Assembly (NCBI GenBank): GCA_036986275.1
Contig: BTRG01000017.1
Span: 1-37,009 of the forward strand
DNA from: BTRG01 sp036986275
GTDB taxonomy: Bacteria; Pseudomonadota; Gammaproteobacteria; Acidiferrobacterales; SZUA-150
Reading direction: 5' to 3'
Length of the DNA: 37,009 bases
Positions 6,311 to 14,778 of this stretch are shown piece by piece. The notes below the pieces were generated by a model, which was not told the DNA's origin, searched no databases, and was given only the letters and a program-made list of their open reading frames with translations. Each line of letters opens with the position of its first letter. The first letter of the stretch is position 1. A program made the translations under genes and the position numbers.

Positions 6311-7624
6311 ATGTCATCACTGCTGGAATCATTCCTTATGAGGCAGGCCGTTCATTTTACGGTGCTTACTCGTAAACAAATCACATCGCAACGTAACCTG
6401 CTCAAGGCCATACCGTTAACGGATACACTGGGTACCCTACTGGCCGTCTTTCCCCACAGCCACACCCTTGATATTGCAGCCCTGAACAAGCTATTAAAAC
6501 GGCAGCTTAAACCCTCCCCACCCGCTACGATCACAGCCTTGTTTGCAGACCATAAAGCGGAAGCCATTCCACCGTTGGGCGTGCTCTATGACATGCCAAC
6601 CATGGTCGACAAATCCGCAGACTGGTTACCGGCACTGGTGTTTTGTTGCGGAGACAAGGAACATTACATACAAATCAGTAAAAGAGACTTCGACAGAATA
6701 TTGCTGGAAGAATCCCGGGGCTTGTCGTTCACGACAACAGATAAAACGAATGCCGAGAATGACTTGAATGTTTTACCCACCCTGGTGACTCGCGATGACT
6801 GGAGGGGCCAGGAACTGCCCGTCATGCCGGAAACGGCAATACGTGTATTGAATGCAGCAAACGACCCGGACATCAGCATAGGGTCACTGTGCCAAATCAT
6901 TGAGTCCGATCCGGTGCTCACTGCACAGATATTGCGTTATGCCAACTCACCTTATTTCGGTTTTTCCGGCACCGTAGATTCTCTGGACAAGGCAGTCGGT
7001 ATGATCCTGGGTTTAAATACCGTGAAAAATATCGCTCTTGGTGTGCTGGTGCTGGGTGGACTGAAGCCCCCCCGCAGCAATATAAAACCCATCTATCAAC
7101 ATGCGGTACACACCGCGGCCTTGAGTCAGGAAATCGCGAGAACCCTGAGCAATGAACAGCAGGTAGACCAGAACAGCGCCTACATCGCCGGCTTGCTGCA
7201 CAACATGGGCAAACTGGTGTTGGCCACAATGTACCCGGATGCATGGAAACAAACACTGAAGCTACAGAAGATATATACGGATATTCCCTTTTATAGCATC
7301 GAACGCAAGATTATGAGCATGGATCACATGGAGGCGGGATGGCGATTGCTGCAAAACTGGAACTTACCTGCCAGTGTATTGATCAGTGCGCGTGAACATC
7401 ACAACCCCGGCTACCAGGGGGAACATGACATCTATGCACATATCGTATTGCTGGCCAATCGCTTCCTGGCGCGGCATGGACTCGGCGATGAGCTGACGGA
7501 TGAATTCCCGGCATCAATGTTACTTCGTTATCGACTGGACAACGATGTTCTGATGAGTAATTGTGAATGCATTATGAATGAAACGGATTATCTGAATGAC
7601 ATGGCCAGACAACTGGCCGCCTGA
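6311..7624 (+). CDS. YbaK-like plus HDOD domain protein
   Basis: 437 residues with two parts. Residues 1-135 resemble the YbaK/ProX aminoacyl-tRNA editing fold (EAIPPLGVLYDMP and KEHYIQISKRDF are typical stretches). Residues 165-370 form an HDOD domain (LPVMPETAIRVLNAANDPDISI at its start, then SDPVLTAQILRYANS). In the HD-like motif, GLLHNMGKL, the usual Asp is Asn297-298 region (HN instead of HD), so phosphohydrolase activity is unlikely. HDOD proteins usually act as protein-protein or regulatory modules in signalling, often alongside cyclic di-GMP enzymes. No membrane segment. ATG at 6311 is preceded by AGGGA. The neighbouring diguanylate cyclase may be a partner, but this is inference. Confidence 0.85.
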   Translation: MSSLLESFLMRQAVHFTVLTRKQITSQRNLLKAIPLTDTLGTLLAVFPHSHTLDIAALNKLLKRQLKPSPPATITALFADHKAEAIPPLGVLYDMPTMVDKSADWLPALVFCCGDKEHYIQISKRDFDRILLEESRGLSFTTTDKTNAENDLNVLPTLVTRDDWRGQELPVMPETAIRVLNAANDPDISIGSLCQIIESDPVLTAQILRYANSPYFGFSGTVDSLDKAVGMILGLNTVKNIALGVLVLGGLKPPRSNIKPIYQHAVHTAALSQEIARTLSNEQQVDQNSAYIAGLLHNMGKLVLATMYPDAWKQTLKLQKIYTDIPFYSIERKIMSMDHMEAGWRLLQNWNLPASVLISAREHHNPGYQGEHDIYAHIVLLANRFLARHGLGDELTDEFPASMLLRYRLDNDVLMSNCECIMNETDYLNDMARQLAA

Positions 7625-7669
7625 TCATTCCTTAGTGGCATCAGTAATTCACGCCGCACTTCCTCTGTC

Positions 7670-8485
7670 TTATGCAATCTCGAGAATATAGCCGCCATAT
7701 TTTCTGATATTCAATACGCCCGTATCGAGTATCAGATACTGACCCTTGATACCTTGCAAAATACCGCTAACAGCCGGTGTCTTATCCAGGTTTATTGAAC
7801 TGACCCTGTCGGGATAGGTTTCAACCGGATACTGGATCTCAACGATTTCGTCGTCCAGCCTGTGCCAGGCATCCTCACCATGGTGCTGTGTGATGGCATT
7901 CAGTTGATCGCCGACGAGAGCAAAGAGTTCATCGCGGCGCCAGATCAGATCGACCTTGTCTGGTTCCCCTTTCAGCATACGCCGCCAATCCGTGCGGTCG
8001 GCCACATATGGCTTCAACGCCACCTCTACCAGACCGGAAATATAACGGCTCTTTACCTTCAAAACCGGCAGGGCTTGTACTGCGCCCTGATCAATCCAGC
8101 GCGTGGGTATCTGGGTATGGCGCGTAATACCAACTTTAATGCCCGAGGAATTCGCCAGATAAACATAGTGGGGTTGCATGCAATGATCTTGCCCCCACTT
8201 CGGCTCACGGCAAGTCCCTTCATGGTAGTGGCATTTTTCCGGACGGACGATGCAAAGGTCACAACTGGCCAGGCGCTGCATGCAGGGATAGCAGTGGCCC
8301 TGGCTGAAACTCTTTCTGGTGGGGCGGTCGCACTCGAGGCAACGTATCTCCCCGGACCATTCCAGCCTCAGGGATTTGCCCAGGCAGGCATTCATATCCA
8401 GCTCGCTGGCGCCAATGGGGAGGCGATAGCGCACCGGTGTCTCCAGGGAGGCTCTCAGTTTCCTGATTTGTCCGCTTGCCGGCAT
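7670..8485 (-). CDS. DUF2797 family zinc protein
   Basis: About 271 residues from ATG at 8485; a longer reading from TTG at 8542 is possible and neither has a good ribosome binding site. The N-terminal half has a cluster of cysteines (CLEC, CYPC, CDLC, then CHYHEGTC) that should bind zinc. Then HYVYLANSSGIKVGITR resembles the first strands of a GIY-YIG nuclease fold, followed by a conserved SRYISGLVEVALKPYVAD segment. This layout is the DUF2797 family, whose function is not known; a nucleic-acid role is suggested by the fold. It is convergent with the HDOD gene (45-bp gap) and divergent from the diguanylate cyclase. Confidence 0.88.
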   Translation of the reverse strand: MPASGQIRKLRASLETPVRYRLPIGASELDMNACLGKSLRLEWSGEIRCLECDRPTRKSFSQGHCYPCMQRLASCDLCIVRPEKCHYHEGTCREPKWGQDHCMQPHYVYLANSSGIKVGITRHTQIPTRWIDQGAVQALPVLKVKSRYISGLVEVALKPYVADRTDWRRMLKGEPDKVDLIWRRDELFALVGDQLNAITQHHGEDAWHRLDDEIVEIQYPVETYPDRVSSINLDKTPAVSGILQGIKGQYLILDTGVLNIRKYGGYILEIA

Positions 8486-8620
8486 GGCGCGCACTATACC
8501 GATCTGACGCCAGAAACCCCAATCGTGACCTGAGTCACACAACCAGGCAGCTATTAGGAAGTCTTATCCTAAACCTTTTTCTAACTAGGCAGCGTAAGTT
8601 ACTGAATTGTTTATTCATCA

Positions 8621-8634
8621 TTCATTGCAATGAA
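8621..8634. promoter_or_regulatory. 14-bp perfect palindrome, candidate operator
   Basis: TTCATTGCAATGAA is a perfect palindrome in the divergent gap between the DUF2797 gene and the diguanylate cyclase gene. Its length and place fit a dimeric regulator site, but no regulator is identified. Confidence 0.35.
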
Positions 8635-8722
8635 AAGGGAATTGTTATTTTCCTTTATGACAGGTAAATTCGAAGACATATAAGTCAGAATAATAGCGAG
8701 AAAGCGCTTGCAGACGGAGAAG

Positions 8723-8807
8723 TCGCACGAACCTGCATGAGGTACGTGGCTGGAGTTGCCAGTGATCACTGACAGTGGTGTGCGATTAACTACCGAGGGT
8801 GATCACG
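8723..8807 (+). ncRNA. Structured leader ahead of the diguanylate cyclase gene
   Basis: Several stems overlap and exclude each other: TCGCAC/GTGCGA (8723-8728 with 8780-8785), CACG/CGTG (8726 with 8745), CTGG...CCAG (8750-8762), CAGTGATCACTG (8760-8771) and CACTGACAGTG (8767-8777). They lie 20-80 nt before the start codon. The sequence does not match the cyclic di-GMP riboswitch core I know. It could be a switching leader or merely a set of protein-binding palindromes. Confidence 0.3.
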
Positions 8808-10196
8808 TTGGAACGCGAAAAAAAGAATCTGGATAACAAGACTCAGGCGCAGCAACTACTACAACTGCTCGAAAACCTGAAGGACTCTCCTACCGGGATC
8901 GTGATCTATGATCAGTTGGCCCGCGTGCTGGAGGACTGGCACGGCGCCCAGACCGGGCTGGATCGGGCCTATTCCTCAATACTCTCCATTCTGCTGCATG
9001 CCTATAGCAACAGCCCCAAGAGTGAAATCGTCGCTGAGATCAATGCCCGCATGATCGAGGCTCGCATATCCACCAGCACCTGCCAGGAAATCACCAAAAT
9101 TCTACCGGGCCTGCTGGACAATATTAACGAAGAAGCTAGAAAACCCAATGAAGCCCTGGTCTCGGGGATAGAGGCCATCGCCAAGAAGCTCATGGGTAAT
9201 CTCGACAAGGCCCCGACCCCGGAAATTCCGCAAAGTCATGCCACTGCTGCAGCCAACCCTGAAAACCCGGACCAGCGGACTCCACCAACTACAGACACGC
9301 AGGCGAATTTCGCCAATGATGAAGACCAGCCTGCAGCCGAGAACAGAGTGAACTCTGCCTACCGACTGCACCTGGATAAAAAGCACAGTGAAATTGCCAA
9401 ACTGCAAGAAGAACTCGAGAAGAAGGCCCGGGAAGCCATCGCCCAGAATCGCGAATTTGGCAGCCTGCTGGAAATTGAACTCTCAGCCCTGCAACAGGCC
9501 AATGGCATAGATGAAATCGCGGACCTCAAGCAAATCCTTATCGGTGGCACAAAGGAACTCATTTCCGGGCAGAAGACCTTATCAGAAAAACTAAACAGTT
9601 CAGTGGACTACCTGAACATGGTCAAGAGCGATAGCGCGCAATTGCGTGACGAACTGAACAAGGTGCGCCTGCTCAGCCTGACGGATGAATTTACCGGTCT
9701 ACCCAATCGCCGTGCCTTCATACGACGACTGGAAGATGAAATAGGCCGCGCCCAACGGTACGAGACGCCACTCTCGCTGGCCTTGCTGGATCTTGATGAA
9801 TTCAAACTGGTCAATGATTCCTACGGTCACGCCGCGGGAGACGAAGTATTATGCTGGTATGGAAAAAATGCCTTGTCCATCTTTCGCCATCACGACATGG
9901 TGGCACGTTATGGTGGTGAGGAATTCTCGGTATTATTACCCAATACACATCAGGAAGGCGCCTTGCGTGCATTAAACAAAGTGCGCAATCGCATTCAGAA
10001 TGTGATGCATGATTTTGGTGGTGTTAATATACGCATTCCCACTTTCTCTACCGGGCTGACTTTATACAGCCCCGGTGAAACCCCTTCGGCGCTCATTGAA
10101 CGCGCCGATAAAGCCCTGTATCGTGCCAAGCGCATGGGCCGGAATCGTGTGGAAGTGGAATTACCTAACACTATCGTTGCCAACACGACCACATAG
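8808..10196 (+). CDS. Soluble diguanylate cyclase (GGDEF)
   Basis: About 462 residues. The C-terminal GGDEF domain has the signature RYGGEEF (GGEEF near residue 370), the substrate segment SLTDEFTGLPNRRAF, and an RHHD inhibitory I-site five residues before GGEEF. It should make cyclic di-GMP from two GTP and be product-inhibited. Residues 1-135 are helical without membrane segments. A Pro/Thr-rich linker (135-185) and a coiled coil (about 186-290) follow, which would support dimer formation. The start is placed at TTG 8808 because GGTGAT, complementary to the 16S 3' end, lies just ahead; a GTG at 8799 overlaps that site. The input signal is unknown. slyX follows 66 nt downstream. Confidence 0.93.
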   Translation: MEREKKNLDNKTQAQQLLQLLENLKDSPTGIVIYDQLARVLEDWHGAQTGLDRAYSSILSILLHAYSNSPKSEIVAEINARMIEARISTSTCQEITKILPGLLDNINEEARKPNEALVSGIEAIAKKLMGNLDKAPTPEIPQSHATAAANPENPDQRTPPTTDTQANFANDEDQPAAENRVNSAYRLHLDKKHSEIAKLQEELEKKAREAIAQNREFGSLLEIELSALQQANGIDEIADLKQILIGGTKELISGQKTLSEKLNSSVDYLNMVKSDSAQLRDELNKVRLLSLTDEFTGLPNRRAFIRRLEDEIGRAQRYETPLSLALLDLDEFKLVNDSYGHAAGDEVLCWYGKNALSIFRHHDMVARYGGEEFSVLLPNTHQEGALRALNKVRNRIQNVMHDFGGVNIRIPTFSTGLTLYSPGETPSALIERADKALYRAKRMGRNRVEVELPNTIVANTTT

Positions 10197-10262
10197 CCGA
10201 TCTTCAAACTCTGGCAACAGTCGCCATGTTACACTGTCTCCCTTGACCTGGAGACCAGTCAC

Positions 10263-10466
10263 GTGGATAACGCAATCATTGATTTACAAGCCCGCATCGC
10301 ATTCCTGGAAGATGCGCAACAACAATTCAACCAGCTGATTACTGAACAACAGCAACAAATTGGAGCATTGCAACAAGCCTTGCATGAAACCAGGGACCTG
10401 CTCAAGGAACTGAAACCATCGCCGGTAGGGGATATAGCTGACGAAACACCGCCGCCACACTATTGA
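10263..10466 (+). CDS. slyX: SlyX family protein
   Basis: 67 residues, almost wholly coiled coil (heptads from residue 5 to 50, Gln-rich), ending in ETPPPHY, the family's conserved tail. SlyX is a small cytoplasmic protein of unknown biochemical role. The start is GTG with GGAG nine nt upstream. It is on the same strand as the diguanylate cyclase and may be co-transcribed. The hairpin-repeat region begins after its stop. Confidence 0.92.
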   Translation: MDNAIIDLQARIAFLEDAQQQFNQLITEQQQQIGALQQALHETRDLLKELKPSPVGDIADETPPPHY

Positions 10467-10527
10467 CCGCCTGATGCCGGTGAGACCGGCACATCCGACC
10501 TTAAGCCAAGGTTAACAAGGCAACAGT

Positions 10528-10575
10528 GATGGTTCTTAAAACTCTCGATACGCAGATGTTTGAGCAAGACTTCAG
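10528..10575. repeat. Direct repeat, left copy
   Basis: This 48-bp segment matches 10914-10967 almost completely: GATGGTTCTTAAA, then a CTC run, then CGATACGCAGATGTTTGAGC and AAGACTTCAG. The right copy has six extra bases in the middle. On the minus strand both copies encode EVLLKHLRIE, the last residues of the pseudo-receiver protein at 10930-11307. The two copies flank hairpin repeat copy 2. Confidence 0.85.
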
Positions 10576-10581
10576 CAAAGT

Positions 10582-10855
10582 AGCCCGGATGCAGCGTAGC
10601 GCAATCCAGGACAATGCATGAAGACATCATCCCCATAGAGAACCACCCCCCATCCCAGCCTTCCCCCTTCCAGGGGGAAGGAGAAAGGCGACTAACCATA
10701 TTCCCTCCCCCTTCCAAGGGGGAGGGTTAGGGTGGGGGTCAATACTCAAGGATGGCAGATTGTATCATCCGGAGCACCACCCCCATCCTCGCCTTCCCCC
10801 TGGGAGGAGTCATGATTTTGTTGGATTACGTATTAATTATTATTAGATTACGCTA
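10582..10855 (+). repeat. GC-rich hairpin repeat, copy 2
   Basis: Second copy of the element at 5947-6195: the same CCCTCCCCC...GGGGGAGGG hairpin followed by GGGTTAGGGTGGGGGTCA, and the same GGATGGCAGNTTNTATCATC stretch. The left end reads GATGCAGCGTAGCGCAATCC and the right end GGATTACG. It fills most of the 463-bp gap between slyX and the pseudo-receiver gene, which holds no gene. Confidence 0.7.
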
Positions 10856-10913
10856 TCGCCAACCCGGCCTGCAATACCCTTGAGGTGGAAAAGGGTTTAT
10901 GTGGGGCGGCAGA

Positions 10914-10967
10914 GATGGTTCTTAAAGCTCTAGCCCTCGATACGCAGATGTTTGAGCAAGACTTCAG
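10914..10967. repeat. Direct repeat, right copy
   Basis: Partner of 10528-10575. It covers the stop codon (TAG at 10932-10930) and last codons of the pseudo-receiver gene. The six-base difference lies at the stop codon: only this copy has CTAGCC there. Confidence 0.85.
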
Positions 10968-11307
10968 GATCGACAGGGAACGGGATAGTGGCAAATACAG
11001 GGAAGTGATCTGTTAATCGGGGCAAGTGATTCTCATAGTCCTTCTCGTAAAAAATAATAACGTGTATACCGGGGTGCCGTTGCACTACTGCCAATAACGA
11101 TTCCAGGGTGCTGCTACGATCACGGAAGTCTGTCTGAAAGTTAAACTCGGCCACTATCACATCAGGCACCTGTTTCTTAAGCAGGCCCAGGGCCTTACGC
11201 ACTGAATTGGCCGGCAAGACCTCGTAACCTGCCTGCTGATACAAGGGTGTGAAGTTGGGATAACCGCCCAACTCTATCAGGGATAACAGAACAGGTTTAT
11301 CGTTCAT
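10930..11307 (-). CDS. Pseudo-receiver (response-regulator-like) protein
   Basis: 125 residues, the size of a single receiver domain. The pattern alternates strands and helices: LLSLIELGG, then GYEVLPANSVRKALGLLKKQVPDVIVAEF, then VIIFYEKD and a final helix. At the place of the phosphorylated Asp (PD plus four residues plus D) there is Glu54 (PDVIVAEFN), so the usual phosphotransfer is not expected and Glu may mimic the active state. The N-terminal acidic pair is also missing. It lies 21 nt after the ygiQ stop on the same strand in a probable two-gene transcript, with AGGA just before the ATG. Its last codons are duplicated at 10528-10575. The assignment is by fold pattern and is moderate. Confidence 0.72.
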   Translation of the reverse strand: MNDKPVLLSLIELGGYPNFTPLYQQAGYEVLPANSVRKALGLLKKQVPDVIVAEFNFQTDFRDRSSTLESLLAVVQRHPGIHVIIFYEKDYENHLPRLTDHFPVFATIPFPVDPEVLLKHLRIEG

Positions 11308-11328
11308 GGTCCTGGTTGGTAAAACACC

Positions 11329-13503
11329 CTAACTTCTTCTTGATTTCAAGGATGACTGTCGCCTGGGAGTGGAAGACTTCCTTGTTGTCTGTCTACCCGA
11401 TGTAGCGAGGCCACGCTTTCTTCTATCCGCGGATGATTTCCTGGCAGAGACTTTCTTCTTTGGATTCGCGGGTAAACCTGTATGCTGGGTTCTGAAGACA
11501 CGCGCTTCCTTTTTCACTCCACCTGTACCGGCAGGCTGCCATAGCGGCACGAGATGCCGTTTACCATTACCAATCAAATCACTACGCCCCATATCACGCA
11601 AGGCCTTACGCAGCAGGGGCCAGTTATTGGCGTCATGGTATCTCAGGAAGGCTTTGTGTAAACGACGTTGCTTGAGCCCTTTGGGAATATAAACAACTTC
11701 ACTATTGCGACACACACGTTGCAAGGGATTCTTGCCGGAGCGATACATGGCTGTCGCCACCGCCATGGGAGATGGTAAAAAAGTCTGCACCTGGTCCGCC
11801 CGAAAGCCGTGCCGCTTTAACCACAGCGACAGCTGCAACATATCTTCGTTAGTCGTTCCCGGATGAGCCGCAATAAAATAAGGAATCAGATATTGTTCCT
11901 TACCGGCTTCTTCGGAATATTTATTAAACAAGGCTTCAAATTCATCATAGGCGCCCATGCCCGGCTTCATCATCTTTGACAATGGCCCTTCTTCAGTATG
12001 TTCCGGGGCAATCTTTAAATAGCCGCCGACATGATGACGGGTCAGCTCCCGGATATATTCTTTTGAACGTACGGCCAGGTCATAGCGCAAACCGGAAGCC
12101 ACCAATACTTTCTTGATGCCGGGCAGTTCACGAACCTTACGATATAAATGTATTAGCGGGCTGTGATCGGTGCCCAGATTATTGCAAATAGAAGGATAGA
12201 CACAGGAAGGCCGGCGACATAGGGCTTCAATTTTATTGTCCTTGCATTGCATGCGATACATATTGGCGGTAGGGCCGCCGACATCTGATATATGGCCACT
12301 AAAATCCGGCACCGTATCACGTATGGTTTCTATCTCCCTGACAATGGAGTCCTCGGACCGGCTTTGTATGATGCGACCTTCATGTTCAGTGATAGAACAA
12401 AATGTACATCCACCAAAACAACCGCGCATGATATTGACGGAGAAGCGTATCATTTCATACGCGGGGATAGATCTATCGCCATAACTGGTATGCGGCTGCC
12501 GTGTATACGGCAACTCAAATACCTTATCCAGTTCTTTTGTTGTCAGTGGCCAAGGTGGAGGATTGATCCAGACATCGCGCTTGCCAAAACGTTGCACTAG
12601 TGAGAGGGCATTACCGGGATTGGTTTCCTGGTGCAGAACACGTGAGGCATGGGCATAGAGTTCCTTGTCATCCACCAGGGCCTCATAGTTTGGCAGGCGC
12701 ACGACGAATGGCTGTTTCGATTTACTGCCGTGCTCTTTCGCTGACGGCCTTAGCGGCTCATCCATGAAACGGCGATCGGTTTCTATCCAGTCTTCAGGGT
12801 GGTGTCGACAGACAAAGGCGGTGCCACGTATATCGGTAATCTGGTGTATGGGTTCACGTGCGGCCAGGCGGTGTGCAATCTCGACGATTTGTCGTTCGCC
12901 GTTGCCATACACCAGCATGTCGGCCTTGGCATCCAGTAAGACGGAACGCCTGACCTTATCAGACCAGTAGTCGTAATGGGCCACACGGCGCAGGCTGGCC
13001 TCTATGCCACCGAGAATAATGGGCACATCCTTGCAGGCCTCACGGCAGCGTTGGGCATAGACGGTCACGGCGCGATCAGGCCTTGCCCCACCTACACCAC
13101 CCGCAGTGTAGGCATCATCTGAACGGCGCTTTCTGTCCGAGGTATAGCGATTGACCATGGAATCCATGTTGCCGCCGGTCACGCCGAAAAACAGTGTTGG
13201 CCGGCCCAGGGCAATAAAGGCCTTTTTGTCACGCCAGTCCGGTTGCGAAATAATCCCGACACGAAAACCCTGCGCCTCCAGCACCCGGCCTATGACGGCC
13301 ATACCAAAACTGGGGTGATCCACATAGGCATCACCGGTCACCAGGATAATGTCACAGGCCTCCCAACCCAGATCATCCATTTCCTTGCGCGACATGGGTA
13401 ATAGGGGCGCCACACCTAAACGATGGGCCCAGAATTTCCGGTAGGAAAATATATTCGGGACCTGCTCACGGCTGACGGTTGAGGGCTGGGGATACATGGC
13501 CAT
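11329..13503 (-). CDS. ygiQ: YgiQ-type radical SAM protein
   Basis: 724 residues. The radical SAM cluster motif is GCFGGCTFCS (Cys x3 Cys x2 Cys) near residue 365. Strong YgiQ family stretches are present: an N-terminal cobalamin-binding-like segment (DIILVTGDAYVDHPSFGMA), GGIEASLRR, and KIAPEHTE in the barrel. The tail after about residue 660 is basic and rich in Ser, Arg and Lys and is probably disordered. The family's reaction is unknown; radical SAM chemistry on a cytoplasmic substrate is expected. The first ATG (13503) is used though no ribosome binding site is evident. The gene is divergent from the small MscS gene. Confidence 0.93.
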   Translation of the reverse strand: MAMYPQPSTVSREQVPNIFSYRKFWAHRLGVAPLLPMSRKEMDDLGWEACDIILVTGDAYVDHPSFGMAVIGRVLEAQGFRVGIISQPDWRDKKAFIALGRPTLFFGVTGGNMDSMVNRYTSDRKRRSDDAYTAGGVGGARPDRAVTVYAQRCREACKDVPIILGGIEASLRRVAHYDYWSDKVRRSVLLDAKADMLVYGNGERQIVEIAHRLAAREPIHQITDIRGTAFVCRHHPEDWIETDRRFMDEPLRPSAKEHGSKSKQPFVVRLPNYEALVDDKELYAHASRVLHQETNPGNALSLVQRFGKRDVWINPPPWPLTTKELDKVFELPYTRQPHTSYGDRSIPAYEMIRFSVNIMRGCFGGCTFCSITEHEGRIIQSRSEDSIVREIETIRDTVPDFSGHISDVGGPTANMYRMQCKDNKIEALCRRPSCVYPSICNNLGTDHSPLIHLYRKVRELPGIKKVLVASGLRYDLAVRSKEYIRELTRHHVGGYLKIAPEHTEEGPLSKMMKPGMGAYDEFEALFNKYSEEAGKEQYLIPYFIAAHPGTTNEDMLQLSLWLKRHGFRADQVQTFLPSPMAVATAMYRSGKNPLQRVCRNSEVVYIPKGLKQRRLHKAFLRYHDANNWPLLRKALRDMGRSDLIGNGKRHLVPLWQPAGTGGVKKEARVFRTQHTGLPANPKKKVSARKSSADRRKRGLATSGRQTTRKSSTPRRQSSLKSRRS

Positions 13504-13567
13504 AGCAAACAGTGATTACTGTCTCGAGTATAACAGTCAGACCGCACGCGCCGATGCATAAACAGGC

Positions 13568-13600
13568 TGGTATACTGGCGCTTTCGGCAAGGAATTGAGT
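13568..13600 (+). promoter_or_regulatory. Extended -10 promoter for the small mscS gene
   Basis: TGG followed directly by TATACT (13571-13576) is an extended -10 element. No good -35 is present, as is usual for this promoter class. AAGGA lies seven nt before the ATG at 13601. Confidence 0.45.
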
Positions 13601-14125
13601 ATGGACTTTTCTTTACAGGAACCGGCCAAACAGGCCTTCGATCTGATCGCAAAATTCGGCCTTGCACTGGTTCTGTTTGCAGCCTTTTGGCTGGCCGCCA
13701 AACTGACGCGCAAGCTTCTGAGGCGAATGGGCCAGCGCATGGATGCCGGCAAACAACATGTCCTGGGATTGCTTGGGCAAATAGTCTTTGCAACCCTGCT
13801 TGTTATTGGTGCGATTACCGCTCTGGGAACGGTGGGCGTCAACGTGACCGCACTGGTAGCCAGTCTGGGACTGGCCGGATTCGCTGTCGGTTTTGCACTA
13901 AAAGATGCACTCTCCAACCTGCTGGCGGGTATTATGATATTGCTTTACCGGCCTTTTCAACCCGGAGACCATATCAGCGCAGCCGGGCATAACGGCAAGG
14001 TCAGTAAAATCGATTTTCGTTACACCACATTGCAGCATGAGAATAAAACAATACTGCTGCCCAACGCCACGCTGTTCACCAACAGTATCACTGTGCACAA
14101 TGACCGGGAGAATGCCTCCACATGA
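13601..14125 (+). CDS. Short MscS-family mechanosensitive channel
   Basis: About 174 residues, much shorter than E. coli MscS (286). Two hydrophobic helices (about 15-33 and 55-75) precede the pore helix (GLAGFAVGFALKDALSNLLAGIMILLYRPFQPGDHI), followed by the beta domain (KVSKIDFRYTTLQHENKTILLPN). The C-terminal alpha/beta cage that forms the side portals in MscS is absent. It should still form a membrane pore opened by membrane tension. I use ATG 13601 because AAGGA fits it; a TTG at 13595 is in frame. The stop overlaps the next gene by 4 nt (ATGA). Confidence 0.9.
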   Translation: MDFSLQEPAKQAFDLIAKFGLALVLFAAFWLAAKLTRKLLRRMGQRMDAGKQHVLGLLGQIVFATLLVIGAITALGTVGVNVTALVASLGLAGFAVGFALKDALSNLLAGIMILLYRPFQPGDHISAAGHNGKVSKIDFRYTTLQHENKTILLPNATLFTNSITVHNDRENAST

Positions 14126-14337
14126 GCGAGCTCAGCGATGAAGACCGGGAAGAGCTTATCGTGCAACTACAGGAGCTGAAGCTGGAGCATCAGAGCCTGA
14201 ATGAAATGATCACCCGGGTGTCTCATGATTCATATTGTGATCAACTTCAACTTCGACGGCTTAAAAAACGCAAACTCCATCTCAAAGACTGTATTGCAAA
14301 GATTGAAAGTAAATTAATCCCTGATCTTGAGGCCTGA
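14122..14337 (+). CDS. DUF465 (YdcH-like) small protein
   Basis: 71 residues, helical and highly charged, with the DUF465 pattern: LKLEHQSLNEMI in the first helix and LKKRKLHLKDCIAKIE in the second. The family consists of small coiled-coil cytoplasmic proteins of unknown role. Translation is coupled to the short MscS gene through an ATGA overlap, so the two are made together. No terminator is seen behind it; the convergent rhodanese gene ends 15 nt away. Confidence 0.9.
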   Translation: MSELSDEDREELIVQLQELKLEHQSLNEMITRVSHDSYCDQLQLRRLKKRKLHLKDCIAKIESKLIPDLEA

Positions 14338-14352
14338 TCGGCTTTGATTTAC

Positions 14353-14778
14353 TCAGCATTGCTCCCACGGGAGTTCGTCATGGCGCCATCCGCCGAGACT
14401 GCTACGGTGATGCTCCGCATTAAGCTCGCCTTCAAACCCATCGGCCACATTATAGACTTCGATAAAACCATCCTTAATAAGTAACTCGCCGGCTTCCAGT
14501 GAACGCTTGCCGCTGCGACATATCAGCACTACCGGTGCAGATCCGGCTTCAGTGGGACTGCCTATACCTCCCAACAGAACCTTGCGCACCTCGGCGGTAA
14601 AGTGGGGATTGATCTTCCAGTCCGGCTCATCGATCCAGGCAACATTGATCGCCCCTCGCGGGTGGCCAATGAATAAAAATTCCATATTGGAACGCACATC
14701 AATCAATACCGCCCGCGGATCGCGCTCCAATAGCGCCCACGCCTCTCCGGGACTGACAGTCTTCACTCCGCTAGTCAT
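14353..14778 (-). CDS. Rhodanese-like sulfurtransferase
   Basis: 141 residues, one rhodanese domain. The active-site loop is CRSGKRS with Cys87 as the expected persulfide-carrying residue. AVLIDVRSNMEFLFIGHPRGAINV is the typical N-terminal strand and DVR motif. The protein moves sulfur from a donor to an acceptor; its partner is unknown. The start at ATG 14778 has GAGGTG eight nt upstream, so the longer GTG start at 14820 is unlikely. No signal peptide. It stands alone on the minus strand among plus-strand membrane genes. Confidence 0.92.
   Translation of the reverse strand: MTSGVKTVSPGEAWALLERDPRAVLIDVRSNMEFLFIGHPRGAINVAWIDEPDWKINPHFTAEVRKVLLGGIGSPTEAGSAPVVLICRSGKRSLEAGELLIKDGFIEVYNVADGFEGELNAEHHRSSLGGWRHDELPWEQC

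Noticed and set aside
7862..8533. 223-codon open frame antisense to the DUF2797 gene
   Set aside because: The minus-strand reading has a clear family pattern with zinc cysteines; this is its shadow.
8723..8807. Cyclic di-GMP riboswitch before the diguanylate cyclase
   Set aside because: The conserved core of the c-di-GMP-I class (GCAAACC and GGGACGCAAAGCC) is absent.
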